Part shown: piece after piece, positions 33,021 to 41,865 of the stretch
Layout: each line of letters begins with the position of its first letter
Position numbering within the stretch: position 1 is the stretch's first letter
DNA from: Aquimarina sp. Aq107
Lineage (GTDB): Bacteria > Bacteroidota > Bacteroidia > Flavobacteriales > Flavobacteriaceae
Direction of reading: 5' to 3'
Assembly (NCBI RefSeq): GCF_943733665.1
Contig: NZ_OX030782.1
Span: forward strand, 5,008,501-5,072,500
Length of the DNA stretch: 64,000 nt
Program-made: the position numbers and the translations under genes
Notes under the pieces: model-generated
What the model was told of the DNA's origin: nothing
What the model saw: only the letters and a program-made list of their open reading frames with translations
Databases searched by the model: none

Positions 33021-34706
33021 ATGAGATGGACGCTTAGACCAAAACCAAACAATACTACAATAGCTAATTTAGCAGAAGCTCTTAACGTAGATGAAATCAT
33101 AGCGTCTTTATTAGTTCAAAGAGGTATTGAAACCTTTGATCAGGCAAAGAAGTTTTTTAGACCTTCTTTAGAAGATTTGCACAATCCGTTTTTGATGAAA
33201 GATATGGATTTGGCTGTTTCTAGAATCGAAGATGCTATTATAAATCAGGAGAATATTATGGTTTATGGAGATTATGATGTAGATGGAACTACTTCTGTAG
33301 CTCTGATGTCTTCGTATTTAGAAACCATTACATCACAAGTAGCAACATATATTCCGGATCGATATGCAGAAGGATATGGGGTTTCTTATCAAGGAATTGA
33401 TTATGCCTCTGATAATGATATTTCACTTATTGTAGCGTTAGATTGTGGTATAAAAGCAATAGAAAAGGTGGCGTATGCAAAATCTAAGGGAATTGATTTT
33501 ATCATTTGTGATCATCATAGACCAGGGGATGTAATTCCAAAAGCAATTGCAGTATTGGACCCCAAGAGAGAAGATTGTGAATATCCCTATAAGGAATTAT
33601 GTGGTTGTGGAGTAGGTTTCAAATTAATACAAGCAATTGCTTCTAAAAGAGGTGAATCTATAGAGGATTTATTAATATATCTAGACCTCGTTGCTACTGC
33701 AATAGGAGCGGATATTGTTCCGATAACAGGGGAGAATAGAGTACTTGCTTATTTTGGATTAAAAGTGATAAATCAAAACCCAAGGACAGGTTTTAAGGCA
33801 ATGCTATCACAAGTAAAAAAGAAAACGCTAACAATTACTGATGTAGTATTTATGTTGGCTCCAAGAATTAATGCAGCAGGAAGAATGAAACATGGATTGC
33901 ATGCGGTAAACTTGCTTAAGGAGAATGATTTAGAGCTTGCATTACAATATGCTTCAGAGATAGAAACGTATAATAGTGATCGAAAAGATGCTGACAAAAG
34001 CATTACAGAAGAAGCTCTTATACAGATAAAGCAAAATTCTGAAGAGGATAGGTTAACGACGGTAGTGTATGATGAGAATTGGCATAAAGGAGTAATCGGA
34101 ATTGTAGCATCCAGACTTACAGAAACACATTATCGCCCAACTTTAGTTTTCACAAAGAGTGGTTCTAAGTTAGCCGCTTCTGCCAGATCAGTTAAAGGAT
34201 TTGATGTGTACAATGCGTTGAATGAATGCTCAGAATATATAGAGCAATTTGGTGGGCATAAGTATGCGGCTGGATTAACATTGAAAGAGGAACAATATGA
34301 ATTGTTTAAAAGAAAATTTGAGGAAGTAGTAGCTACCACTATCGACAAAAGATTATTGACACCAGAAATAATGATAGATGCAAAAATGGAATTGGATCAA
34401 ATTACGCCTAAGTTTTTTAGAATTCTGAAGCAATTTGCACCCTTTGGTCCAGGGAATATGGCACCCGTATTTATGACCGAAAATGTAAAAGATACTGGTT
34501 ATGCAAAATGTGTAGGAGCCGACGAGAAGCATTTAAAGTGCAAGATGCAAAAGAATGGATTGGTAATTGGAGCAATTGGTTTTAATCTGGGGTCTAAATT
34601 TGATTTAATATCAAAAAATAAGAATGTGAAGGTAGCATATAATATTGATGAAAATGAGTGGAACGGATCAGTTTCGCTACAATTAAAGCTAAAAGATATA
34701 ATTTAA
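33021..34706 (+). CDS. recJ: Single-stranded-DNA-specific exonuclease RecJ
   Basis: 561 residues from the ATG at 33021. This start is supported by a rare strong Shine-Dalgarno AGGAGG at 33006-33011 with a 9-nt spacer; ATG 33015 leaves only 3 nt, and an upstream TTG is less likely. DHH motifs are all present: DYDVDGTTS, ALDCGIK, CDHHRPGD, and in the second domain GGHKYAAG and GVIGIVASRL. An OB-like domain follows at the C-terminus. It degrades single-stranded DNA 5' to 3' in recombination and repair. Confidence 0.95.
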   Translation: MRWTLRPKPNNTTIANLAEALNVDEIIASLLVQRGIETFDQAKKFFRPSLEDLHNPFLMKDMDLAVSRIEDAIINQENIMVYGDYDVDGTTSVALMSSYLETITSQVATYIPDRYAEGYGVSYQGIDYASDNDISLIVALDCGIKAIEKVAYAKSKGIDFIICDHHRPGDVIPKAIAVLDPKREDCEYPYKELCGCGVGFKLIQAIASKRGESIEDLLIYLDLVATAIGADIVPITGENRVLAYFGLKVINQNPRTGFKAMLSQVKKKTLTITDVVFMLAPRINAAGRMKHGLHAVNLLKENDLELALQYASEIETYNSDRKDADKSITEEALIQIKQNSEEDRLTTVVYDENWHKGVIGIVASRLTETHYRPTLVFTKSGSKLAASARSVKGFDVYNALNECSEYIEQFGGHKYAAGLTLKEEQYELFKRKFEEVVATTIDKRLLTPEIMIDAKMELDQITPKFFRILKQFAPFGPGNMAPVFMTENVKDTGYAKCVGADEKHLKCKMQKNGLVIGAIGFNLGSKFDLISKNKNVKVAYNIDENEWNGSVSLQLKLKDII

Positions 34707-34766
34707 TCTATTTTTATTTAGATTAATTATAAATAATTAATATTTTTGAATCAAATATGATTCAGA

Positions 34767-35114
34767 ATGAGTGCTATAGATAGAATTTACAGTAATAAAA
34801 TTGGAATATCTTTCTTTTGGAGAAAACAAAAATCAGGTGATTCGCCCAAAATTCAATTGGTTTTTAGGGATATTGGATTTTTACTTACTTTAAACGAGTT
34901 AAAGGATTTTTCCGAATCTTGCAGGTTAACAGAACAATCCCAATGTTGCAATCAATGTAATCACCATTGTAGGTCTTTATTACTTAGAACGCCATCTGAT
35001 AAGATTGATTTAGCAATAAGCAAGGATGAACTAGAACAAATACAAGAGTTAATTAATGGTACTGTTTTTAGAGTAGAATTACAAAAATGGGTAACTAATA
35101 TTGGACGTAATTAG
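34767..35114 (+). CDS. Conserved hypothetical protein with Cys/His cluster
   Basis: 115 residues, no signal or membrane part. A dense cluster CCNQCNHHCRS (about residues 60-70), preceded by SCRLTE, could bind zinc, iron or a cofactor. The N-terminal half is beta-rich, the end helical (DELEQIQELINGT). It looks like an uncharacterised flavobacterial family, but I do not recognise a name. It lies 60 nt after recJ on the same strand and ends 8 nt before a converging gene. Confidence 0.65.
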   Translation: MSAIDRIYSNKIGISFFWRKQKSGDSPKIQLVFRDIGFLLTLNELKDFSESCRLTEQSQCCNQCNHHCRSLLLRTPSDKIDLAISKDELEQIQELINGTVFRVELQKWVTNIGRN

Positions 35115-35122
35115 TAACTCTT

Positions 35123-36055
35123 CTATCTAAGAAAATCTAAAATTTTATAAGATATCTCTTCCGCTTTAGTTTCTTGTATAAAATGTTTTTCATCTATAAA
35201 ATGAATATCTGCCTCATCAATTTTCAGGGCATTTGTCACTTTAGTTTGTTGAGGAGTCCATTGTAACATGGTGTCATGAATCCCCCAAATAACTGCAACA
35301 GGAATTTCAATATTTTCAAAAACTAAAAAATAATCAGGAAAATAATTACAAGTTCTTGTAAAGAAATAATACATCCCATCAGTTTTACCTTCTAATAAAG
35401 GAGTTTTATAACCCTCTACATCTATTTCGTTTAACGTATTTTCTTTAAGCCCTTCTTTGAATAATGATTTCAGAAGTGTATTGGTTGTAACTCCATTCCG
35501 ATAGGACCACATTGCAGCTTTAGCAGCTGGACCAGGACTAAATCGTATTGGCGGATAAAAACCTTCCTCATACAATAATGTATTTAGTATAATAAGTTCT
35601 TCAATTCGTTTAGGAGCTTGATTAAAGAGCTCCCAAGTCCATACACCTCCTACATCGTGCATTACGTGAGACCAATATTCAATACCTAAACCATCCATTA
35701 AAGCAAGAAGCCTTTTTGCATGTTCTTTTTCACTATAAATTTTATATCCTTCTGGAGAATCGCTAGAACCATATCCTAACATATCTGGAACAATAACTCG
35801 ATAGCCTCCAGCAACCAGAGGGTCTATCATTTTACGATATAGCCATCCAGAAGTGGGAACTCCGTGTAGGAGCACAATTGCAGGTCCACTGCCTTTATCT
35901 ATATATTTAATAATGCCATCTTTACTTGGAAATGATCGTTGTTGAGCTCTAAACTCTTCATAGGTCATTTGACCTTTTCTGACTTTAGTATTCTGATATG
36001 GTTTACACCCAAAAACAATTACTACGATTAGAAGTAATAAAGAAAGCTTCTTCAT
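35123..36055 (-). CDS. Alpha/beta hydrolase lipoprotein, epoxide-hydrolase/haloalkane-dehalogenase-like
   Basis: 310 residues with a lipoprotein signal (VVIVFGC, Cys17). The oxyanion motif is HGVP (64-67). The nucleophile position holds aspartate, Asp134 in MHDVGG, as in epoxide hydrolases and haloalkane dehalogenases rather than the Ser of esterases; dehalogenases normally have Trp after this Asp, here it is Val. The acid lies in WGIHDTMLQW and the His in EKHFIQE. Activity on epoxides or haloalkanes is possible but unproven. Anchored in the periplasm or outer membrane. Single gene. Confidence 0.82.
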   Translation of the reverse strand: MKKLSLLLLIVVIVFGCKPYQNTKVRKGQMTYEEFRAQQRSFPSKDGIIKYIDKGSGPAIVLLHGVPTSGWLYRKMIDPLVAGGYRVIVPDMLGYGSSDSPEGYKIYSEKEHAKRLLALMDGLGIEYWSHVMHDVGGVWTWELFNQAPKRIEELIILNTLLYEEGFYPPIRFSPGPAAKAAMWSYRNGVTTNTLLKSLFKEGLKENTLNEIDVEGYKTPLLEGKTDGMYYFFTRTCNYFPDYFLVFENIEIPVAVIWGIHDTMLQWTPQQTKVTNALKIDEADIHFIDEKHFIQETKAEEISYKILDFLR

Positions 36056-36169
36056 TTAGATTGACAATTTGTGAGGTAGCAATTTACTTAAAATCATTTT
36101 TTTATACTATTAGATTTAACAAATTTCTAGCACCTCTATTTATATAGTATATTATCGGGGGCGTTTGAT

Positions 36170-36808
36170 CTACTCGGTAATAACAATACCATTTAATAAT
36201 TCTTCGGCAACAGGCTTATATTCTTCTAAAAGGTTTTGAGATGTATATGCTAAAAATTGAACTGATCCTTCTTCATTCGAAAAATAGTACCCGTAATAAG
36301 AAATCTTTATTCCTTGCATGGTACCGTCCATCTGCATCAATAACATTTTCAATCCATTGACCATTCTGTATTCTTCTTTTACAACTTGTATGTCGGGAGC
36401 AATTTCTCTCCCATTTTCAAGCGCTAATTCTTTAAATGATTCCAGAGGAATTTCTACTTTTTCAGTAATAATTATAGCATATAAATCTTCTCCACGTAAT
36501 TGAAGTTCGTACTCAGCATCATCATTATTAACCCCTTTTTTAAAAGACCATTTTTTGGGGTTTAACCAAAATCCTAATTTAGTACTGTTGCTTTTTAATA
36601 AGAAAGTTGATTTCTCACTTTTTTCGAATGTAGCAGGATTCGTAGTAATTTCTTTTTCAATTTCCTCTTCTTGATTTAGGTATTTCCATGTACCATCGGT
36701 ATATAAAATTACTTCTTCACCAGTTTCTGTTACAGCTTTTGTTTGAGCTTGTAATGAACTAGTGATCAAAAGAATAATTATAGAAAGTAATGAGTAGTTG
36801 TTTTTCAT
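36170..36808 (-). CDS. Exported hypothetical protein
   Basis: 212 residues with a signal peptide (1-21, SLQAQ). The mature N-terminus TETGEEVILYTDGTWKYL is a short motif shared by many exported Bacteroidetes proteins. The rest is a mixed alpha/beta domain (about 60-212) with no catalytic signature. It may be a periplasmic stress or envelope protein. A -7 element (TAGATTTG) lies 22 nt upstream of the start. Confidence 0.7.
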   Translation of the reverse strand: MKNNYSLLSIIILLITSSLQAQTKAVTETGEEVILYTDGTWKYLNQEEEIEKEITTNPATFEKSEKSTFLLKSNSTKLGFWLNPKKWSFKKGVNNDDAEYELQLRGEDLYAIIITEKVEIPLESFKELALENGREIAPDIQVVKEEYRMVNGLKMLLMQMDGTMQGIKISYYGYYFSNEEGSVQFLAYTSQNLLEEYKPVAEELLNGIVITE

Positions 36809-36830
36809 TATTGTAGATGTTTATATTGTA

Positions 36831-36838
36831 CAAATCTA
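36831..36838 (-). promoter_or_regulatory. -7 element TAGATTTG
   Basis: Minus-strand TAnnTTTG match 22 nt upstream of the exported protein at 36808. A TTG lies 24 nt further upstream (36865-36863), slightly beyond the usual spacing to a -33 element. Confidence 0.45.
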
Positions 36839-36856
36839 TTAGATTTTATTTTATAA

Positions 36857-37309
36857 TTACACCAAATTTTTTATTTGTATTTCATTCCCATTAAAGTTAA
36901 AATAATCACCTATCTTTTTTCCTAATAGTAATTTTCCAATTGGAGTATTGGTAGCTATTGCGAAATACGTTTTATTGTCTATAATAATTTTCCCGGACGA
37001 AATGCTTAAGAAATAATTCCCTAGTGATGTTTCTATGATATTTCCTAATCGTATTACTTTAGAAGACGAGTATATATCAATTTTAGCTAAGGTTTCTTGA
37101 AGTTTTTGAACCTCTGCTAATTGTACTCCTGCTTTTTCTCTTTCTAATTGCAACATTGCTCTTCCAGTTTCATGTTTGTCACCCGCAGTACTTTTTGTCT
37201 CAGAGTTAAGAGATTCCTGAATATTAGCAATTCTATGTTCAATACGATTTAAGCGATCCTGTACAAACTGTTGACAATGATCATATAGCGTTTCTTTAAT
37301 GTTTCCCAA
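36857..37309 (-). CDS. GreA/GreB-like transcription elongation factor family protein (Bacteroidetes type)
   Basis: 150 residues. The N-terminal half (to about 85) is an antiparallel coiled coil with acidic tip residues (DKHETGRAML), and the C-terminal half a small FKBP-like beta domain ending GDYFNFNGNEIQIKNL. This is the Gre fold, though shorter than GreA. Such proteins are often mislabelled in Bacteroidetes. A role at the RNA polymerase secondary channel is likely but not shown. Single gene. Confidence 0.72.
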   Translation of the reverse strand: MGNIKETLYDHCQQFVQDRLNRIEHRIANIQESLNSETKSTAGDKHETGRAMLQLEREKAGVQLAEVQKLQETLAKIDIYSSSKVIRLGNIIETSLGNYFLSISSGKIIIDNKTYFAIATNTPIGKLLLGKKIGDYFNFNGNEIQIKNLV

Positions 37310-37432
37310 AAAAATAGATTTAGAATTCTAATATAGAACAACTGTAATTATTGCACAAATATGAATTTCGTTTACTCAAAAAGAAGACTAATTTTAAATT
37401 AATAATTTTCTTCTTTAGTGGATTCACTAAAA

Positions 37433-37975
37433 TTAAGTTTTGGGAAGAAAAACATCTACAATACCTTCTAGATATCTCATATGATTATATTTAAAATCGA
37501 TAACTCTACAATTTTCTGCCACTATAGCAATTTCATCAATTAATATTCTTGGATCATCTTTAAAATAAATTTGAGTTTCCAGTGAATGATGCCCTTTAGC
37601 AGAAATTTTATAATGAAAATGCCTAGCTCTATATCCATATACACCTGGTCGTATAGTTTTTATTTTATAAGCTCCAGATGCGTCGGTAATAATACATCCT
37701 GTTAACGTTGTTTGGGATGGAAAATAAAAATTACCATCATTATGATACGCACCTGCATCGTCTGCATGCCAGATTTCTATTTTTGCATTTGGTACTATCT
37801 GTTTGTTTTTGGTAAAGATTTTTCCCGATATTATTATGGGAATTCCAGGTAGATTTTTGGTATTTAGATTTACAAATTGAGGTGATGTAGAGAAGTCAGA
37901 ATATTGGGTAGCAAAGCTATTTTTTATCCCATTCGTATGTTGTAAAAAGGTATTATTTCCTGAATTGGTTTTCAT
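37433..37975 (-). CDS. Intradiol ring-cleavage dioxygenase-like protein
   Basis: 180 residues from the ATG at 37975; an in-frame ATG at 38014 would add 13 residues. The core is the beta-sandwich of intradiol dioxygenases with IEIWHADDAGAY (tyrosine ligand), GVYGYRARHFHYK (second Tyr and the two His of the Fe(III) site). No other aromatic-degradation gene is nearby, so the substrate is unknown. In flavobacteria such stand-alone members may act on catechols, or on phenolic material released from algae. No signal peptide is seen. Confidence 0.78.
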   Translation of the reverse strand: MKTNSGNNTFLQHTNGIKNSFATQYSDFSTSPQFVNLNTKNLPGIPIIISGKIFTKNKQIVPNAKIEIWHADDAGAYHNDGNFYFPSQTTLTGCIITDASGAYKIKTIRPGVYGYRARHFHYKISAKGHHSLETQIYFKDDPRILIDEIAIVAENCRVIDFKYNHMRYLEGIVDVFLPKT

Positions 37976-38048
37976 AATAAAGAATTTTAAGGGATTTACT
38001 TTAAAACAAACCACTCGGATTTTACCCTACCATCTGGAGATATTTTTT

Positions 38049-38723
38049 CTACTTAGAAATAGAAAAAGCTCCATAATTACGCATCTGTAGGAGAATCCAT
38101 TTTTTTCTTTTTTGTATATAATTAGATACTGGTTCTGCTAGATATTTTCGGGGATTAGGAAGTATTGCTGCTATTGCCGCAGCTTCATTTTTAGTAAGAT
38201 CTTTTGCAGGTTTATTAAACCAAAATATAGCAGCAGCTTCTGCACCATAAATTTGATTTCCCATTTCTATGCTATTCAGATATATCTCCAAAATACGTTC
38301 TTTACTCCAGAAAGTTTCTATCAAAAAAGTAAAGTAACTTTCTAATCCTTTACGTACCCAACTTCGTTGAGGCCATAAAAAAACATTTTTAGCTGTTTGT
38401 TGGGATATAGTGCTAGCACCTCTTAATCGTTTCCCTGTTTTGTGTTCCCTAATTGCTTTTTCAATTGCTTTGGTGTCAAAGCCTCTATGTTCTAGAAAAT
38501 GTTGATCCTCACTACAGATAACAGCAAGTTGTAAGTTTTTAGAAATATCGTTTAGGTCAATCCATTGATGTTCTATCGGAGTTTTTTCTACGGATTGAGC
38601 GTTTCTGATAATCATTAATGGCGTTACGGGAACATTGACCCATTTGTATATAAATACCCAGACTACACTAAGGATGAAGAAGGCTAAAAAACCTTTGAAA
38701 ATCAAACGAAAGATTTTTTTCAT
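38049..38723 (-). CDS. mtgA: Monofunctional biosynthetic peptidoglycan transglycosylase
   Basis: 224 residues. One N-terminal membrane anchor (about 9-28) and a GT51 domain with EDQHFLEHRGFD (catalytic Glu), GASTISQQTAKNVFLW, KERILEIYLN and GAEAAAIFWF. It polymerises lipid II into glycan strands in the periplasm. It follows the DAO-family gene by 18 nt, so the two are in one operon. Confidence 0.94.
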   Translation of the reverse strand: MKKIFRLIFKGFLAFFILSVVWVFIYKWVNVPVTPLMIIRNAQSVEKTPIEHQWIDLNDISKNLQLAVICSEDQHFLEHRGFDTKAIEKAIREHKTGKRLRGASTISQQTAKNVFLWPQRSWVRKGLESYFTFLIETFWSKERILEIYLNSIEMGNQIYGAEAAAIFWFNKPAKDLTKNEAAAIAAILPNPRKYLAEPVSNYIQKRKKWILLQMRNYGAFSISK

Positions 38724-38741
38724 AGTTAATCAGAAATTGAT

Positions 38742-39854
38742 CTATAACAAATCTGCCAGTTCCATACCAACCTGACTTCCAATTGCTACGCCCATACCAC
38801 CTAGCCGAACTCCGCAGAAGATATTATTGGATACTTGTTTGATAATAGATTTTTTTTGGGAACCAACCCCCATAATACCACTCCAGCGATATTCAATTTC
38901 GAAAGTTGTATCTGGTAAGATAGTATCTTTTAAAATCTTTTCTAGTTTTTGTTGTACTAATTTTGTTTGGCCTTGTTTAGTAGTTTCTTCGGCTTTAAAA
39001 TCAAGATTTCTTCCTCCACCAAAAAGTATTCGATCATTAATGTTTCTGAAGTAATAATACCCTTTGTCTAAGTGAAATGTTCCTTTAATATTTAAGCCTT
39101 CAATTGGTTTGGTTATTATTACTTGTGCTCTTGCAGGCTTTACGTTTTCAATTCCCAATTGCGAGGCGAAACCATTGGTGGCGATTAGTACTTTATTAGA
39201 GGAAAACGTAAAATGATTTGTTTTTATTTCAACAGTGTTTTGATTTTCACTTAGACCTTCAACAATACAGTTATTTAATATCTTAACACCAGAGGTTTGA
39301 ACTTTGTGAAGTAATGCGCTCATCATTTTACCGGTATCAATTTGTCCTTCAAATTGATTTTTGATATAATGCGGTTGAATATTTTTGAAGCTGAAAGTAT
39401 TCTTTGTTTCTAAAAATACGTCATCTTTAAAAACTGGTGTTAACAGGGAGTTTATATCTGATATTTTAGAAATACAAGTCTCATATAAATTAGAATCGGC
39501 TTCTGTAAAAAGCTCATATCCTCCGTTATGTCGATAACTAATAGTGGAATCACCGAGATTGTCACGCAATAATTGAAGTCCATTTCTTCTTTTTTCGACT
39601 AACTCTATTACTTCTTCTTCAGAATGAGTCTTTAGATCATCCAGAATTTCGGAGATACTTCCAAAACAAGCGAAACCTGCATTTTTAGTACTTGCTCCAT
39701 TAGGAAAAATACCTCGTTCTAATATAAGTATTTTAGCCTTTGGAAATTTTTCGTGTATTCTTATAGCACTGTTTAATCCAACAATTCCACTTCCTATGAT
39801 CGTAAAATCGACATTAGATAACCATGTTTTATATTCCCAATAGCTAAAATCCAT
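38742..39854 (-). CDS. FAD-dependent oxidoreductase, DAO family
   Basis: 370 residues. Rossmann FAD motif TIIGSGIVGLNSA (about 18-30) and the glycine-oxidase/DadA-type end GVRLGGMGVAIGSQVG. The middle has the tight DAO domain with a STKNAGFACFG loop near residue 55. It may oxidise an amino acid or 2-hydroxy acid; the substrate is not evident. Upstream gene of mtgA. A terminator of the accC operon lies directly upstream. Confidence 0.87.
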   Translation of the reverse strand: MDFSYWEYKTWLSNVDFTIIGSGIVGLNSAIRIHEKFPKAKILILERGIFPNGASTKNAGFACFGSISEILDDLKTHSEEEVIELVEKRRNGLQLLRDNLGDSTISYRHNGGYELFTEADSNLYETCISKISDINSLLTPVFKDDVFLETKNTFSFKNIQPHYIKNQFEGQIDTGKMMSALLHKVQTSGVKILNNCIVEGLSENQNTVEIKTNHFTFSSNKVLIATNGFASQLGIENVKPARAQVIITKPIEGLNIKGTFHLDKGYYYFRNINDRILFGGGRNLDFKAEETTKQGQTKLVQQKLEKILKDTILPDTTFEIEYRWSGIMGVGSQKKSIIKQVSNNIFCGVRLGGMGVAIGSQVGMELADLL

Positions 39855-39867
39855 TATAATAAGTTCA

Positions 39868-39893
39868 TAAAAAAAGCCTCATTACTGAGGCTT
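39868..39893 (-). terminator. Terminator of the accB-accC operon
   Basis: On the minus strand a perfect 8-bp stem (39893-39886 with 39881-39874) with loop of 4 is followed by TTTTTTT. It lies 9 nt after the accC stop. Confidence 0.8.
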
Positions 39894-39902
39894 AATTGTT
39901 AG

Positions 39903-41255
39903 TTAGTTATCTTTTGGTTCTTCCATCTCAAAATCCTCCATAAACTTCGTGGTGTAATTTCCAGAAACATAATCTGGATGATCCATAAGTTGTCTATGAA
40001 ATGGGACAGTAGTTTTTATTCCTTCTACTACAAATTCGTCAAGAGCTCTTTTCATTTTATTGATTGCTTCTTCACGAGTCTGAGCAGTGGTGATTAATTT
40101 AGCGATCATAGAATCGTAATTAGGTGGAATAATATATCCACTGTATACATGGGTATCTATACGTACTCCGTGACCACCTGGAAGATGTAAATTCGTTATC
40201 TTCCCTGGTGAAGGGCGAAAATCTTTGTATGGATCTTCTGCGTTGATTCTACATTCAATTGAGTGTAATTGAGGGTAATAATTCTTACCAGAAATTGGTA
40301 CTCCAGCGGCAACTAGTATTTGTTCTCTAATTAAATCATAATCTACTACTTGCTCTGTGATTGGATGCTCTACTTGGATTCGAGTATTCATCTCCATAAA
40401 GTAGAAGTTACGATGTTTATCAACTAGGAATTCTACAGTTCCAGCTCCCTCGTATTTAATATATTCTGCGGCTTTAACTGCTGCTGCTCCCATTTCATCT
40501 CTTAATTCATCTGTCATGAATGGAGAAGGAGTCTCTTCAGTTAACTTTTGATGTCTTCGTTGTACAGAACAGTCTCTTTCAGATAAGTGACAAGCTCTAC
40601 CATTACTATCACCTACAACTTGGATTTCGATATGTCTTGGTTCTTCGATAAGTTTTTCCATGTACATATCATCGTTACCAAAGGCTGCTTTACTTTCTTG
40701 TCTTGCAGATTCCCAAGCATTTTGTAAATCTTCTTCTTTCCAAACTGCACGCATACCTTTACCACCGCCACCAGCACTTGCTTTAAGCATTACCGGGTAG
40801 CCTGTTTCTTTAGCAACTTTTATACAGGTCTCGAAATCAGGAATTACACCTTCGCTTCCAGGAACACAAGGGACTCCCGCTTCAATCATAGTAGATTTGG
40901 CAGATGCTTTATCTCCCATTCTATCGATCATTTCTGCACTAGCACCAATAAACTTTATCTCGTGCTCTTCACAAATTTTAGAGAATTTAGCATTCTCAGA
41001 TAAGAATCCATATCCTGGATGAATAGCATCCGCATTTGTGATTTCTGCAGCTGCTATTATATTGGACATTTTTAAGTATGATTCGCTACTTGGTGCTGGT
41101 CCTATACATACAGCTTCATCAGCAAAACGAACGTGTAAACTTTCAGCGTCAGCAGTGGAGTATACTGCTACGGATTTTATACCCATTTCTTTACAGGTTC
41201 TGATTACACGCATTGCAATCTCACCTCTATTGGCTATTAGAATTTTTTTAAACAT
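39903..41255 (-). CDS. accC: Acetyl-CoA carboxylase, biotin carboxylase subunit
   Basis: 450 residues, standard length. ATP-grasp fold with KASAGGGGKGMR glycine-rich loop (about 159-170), the EMNTRIQVEHP active-site strand (about 288-298) and RINAEDP. It carboxylates the biotin on AccB for malonyl-CoA formation. It lies 90 nt after accB; the gap holds a two-tier hairpin. Confidence 0.97.
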   Translation of the reverse strand: MFKKILIANRGEIAMRVIRTCKEMGIKSVAVYSTADAESLHVRFADEAVCIGPAPSSESYLKMSNIIAAAEITNADAIHPGYGFLSENAKFSKICEEHEIKFIGASAEMIDRMGDKASAKSTMIEAGVPCVPGSEGVIPDFETCIKVAKETGYPVMLKASAGGGGKGMRAVWKEEDLQNAWESARQESKAAFGNDDMYMEKLIEEPRHIEIQVVGDSNGRACHLSERDCSVQRRHQKLTEETPSPFMTDELRDEMGAAAVKAAEYIKYEGAGTVEFLVDKHRNFYFMEMNTRIQVEHPITEQVVDYDLIREQILVAAGVPISGKNYYPQLHSIECRINAEDPYKDFRPSPGKITNLHLPGGHGVRIDTHVYSGYIIPPNYDSMIAKLITTAQTREEAINKMKRALDEFVVEGIKTTVPFHRQLMDHPDYVSGNYTTKFMEDFEMEEPKDN

Positions 41256-41278
41256 AACGTTCTAAATTTAAAAATCTC

Positions 41279-41335
41279 AAATTCCATGTTCCAAATTCCA
41301 TAGTATTGGATTTTGGGATTTGTCAATTGGAATTT
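41279..41335 (-). repeat. Two-tier inverted repeat in the accB-accC gap
   Basis: An inner 10-bp stem with one mismatch (41291-41300 with 41307-41316) is nested inside an 8-bp perfect stem (41279-41286 with 41328-41335). The words AAATTCCA/TGGAATTT recur several times. Similar TTCCAAATT-type intergenic repeats are familiar in flavobacterial genomes. It may tune accB to accC read-through. No T-run follows, so it is not a terminator. Confidence 0.5.
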
Positions 41336-41345
41336 TAAAATTGGG

Positions 41346-41837
41346 TTATGATGGGTCTATTAAAAATAATGGTTGATCAAATTCTACAGGAGAATTATCA
41401 TCAGCTAAAATTTTAACAATTTTACCTGACACTTCACTTTCAATTTCATTGAAAAGTTTCATTGCTTCGATGATACAAAGCACGTCTCCTTCTTTAATTG
41501 TGTCTCCAACTTCTACAAAAGTTGACTTATCCGGAGATGGTTTTCTATAAAGTGTTCCTATGATAGGAGATTTTATAGTAATGTATTTAGAATCGTCTTC
41601 TTCCTTTGCTGCTGGTGTTTCTGCAACTGCAACTGGTGCATTAGTTTGTACTTGTGTTACAGGTTGTGCCGCTGGGACTGCACTACCTACAGGTATTTGT
41701 TGTACAATTGTTGTTTCTTTGTTGTCTTCTGAAGTTGTTCTGATAGTAATTTTTACATCTTCCATCTCTAACTTCACTTCGCTAGCCCCAGATTTGGCCA
41801 CGAATTTGATTAAATTCTGAATTTCTTTTAAATCCAT
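41346..41837 (-). CDS. accB: Acetyl-CoA carboxylase biotin carboxyl carrier protein
   Basis: 163 residues. N-terminal domain (1-45), an Ala/Pro/Val-rich flexible linker (about 48-83) and a biotinyl domain whose acceptor lysine is in IIEAMKLFNEIE (about 127). It lies 28 nt downstream of fabH. Confidence 0.97.
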   Translation of the reverse strand: MDLKEIQNLIKFVAKSGASEVKLEMEDVKITIRTTSEDNKETTIVQQIPVGSAVPAAQPVTQVQTNAPVAVAETPAAKEEDDSKYITIKSPIIGTLYRKPSPDKSTFVEVGDTIKEGDVLCIIEAMKLFNEIESEVSGKIVKILADDNSPVEFDQPLFLIDPS

Positions 41838-41865
41838 AATGTTGGGTATTGTGTGTTTTAGTTGT

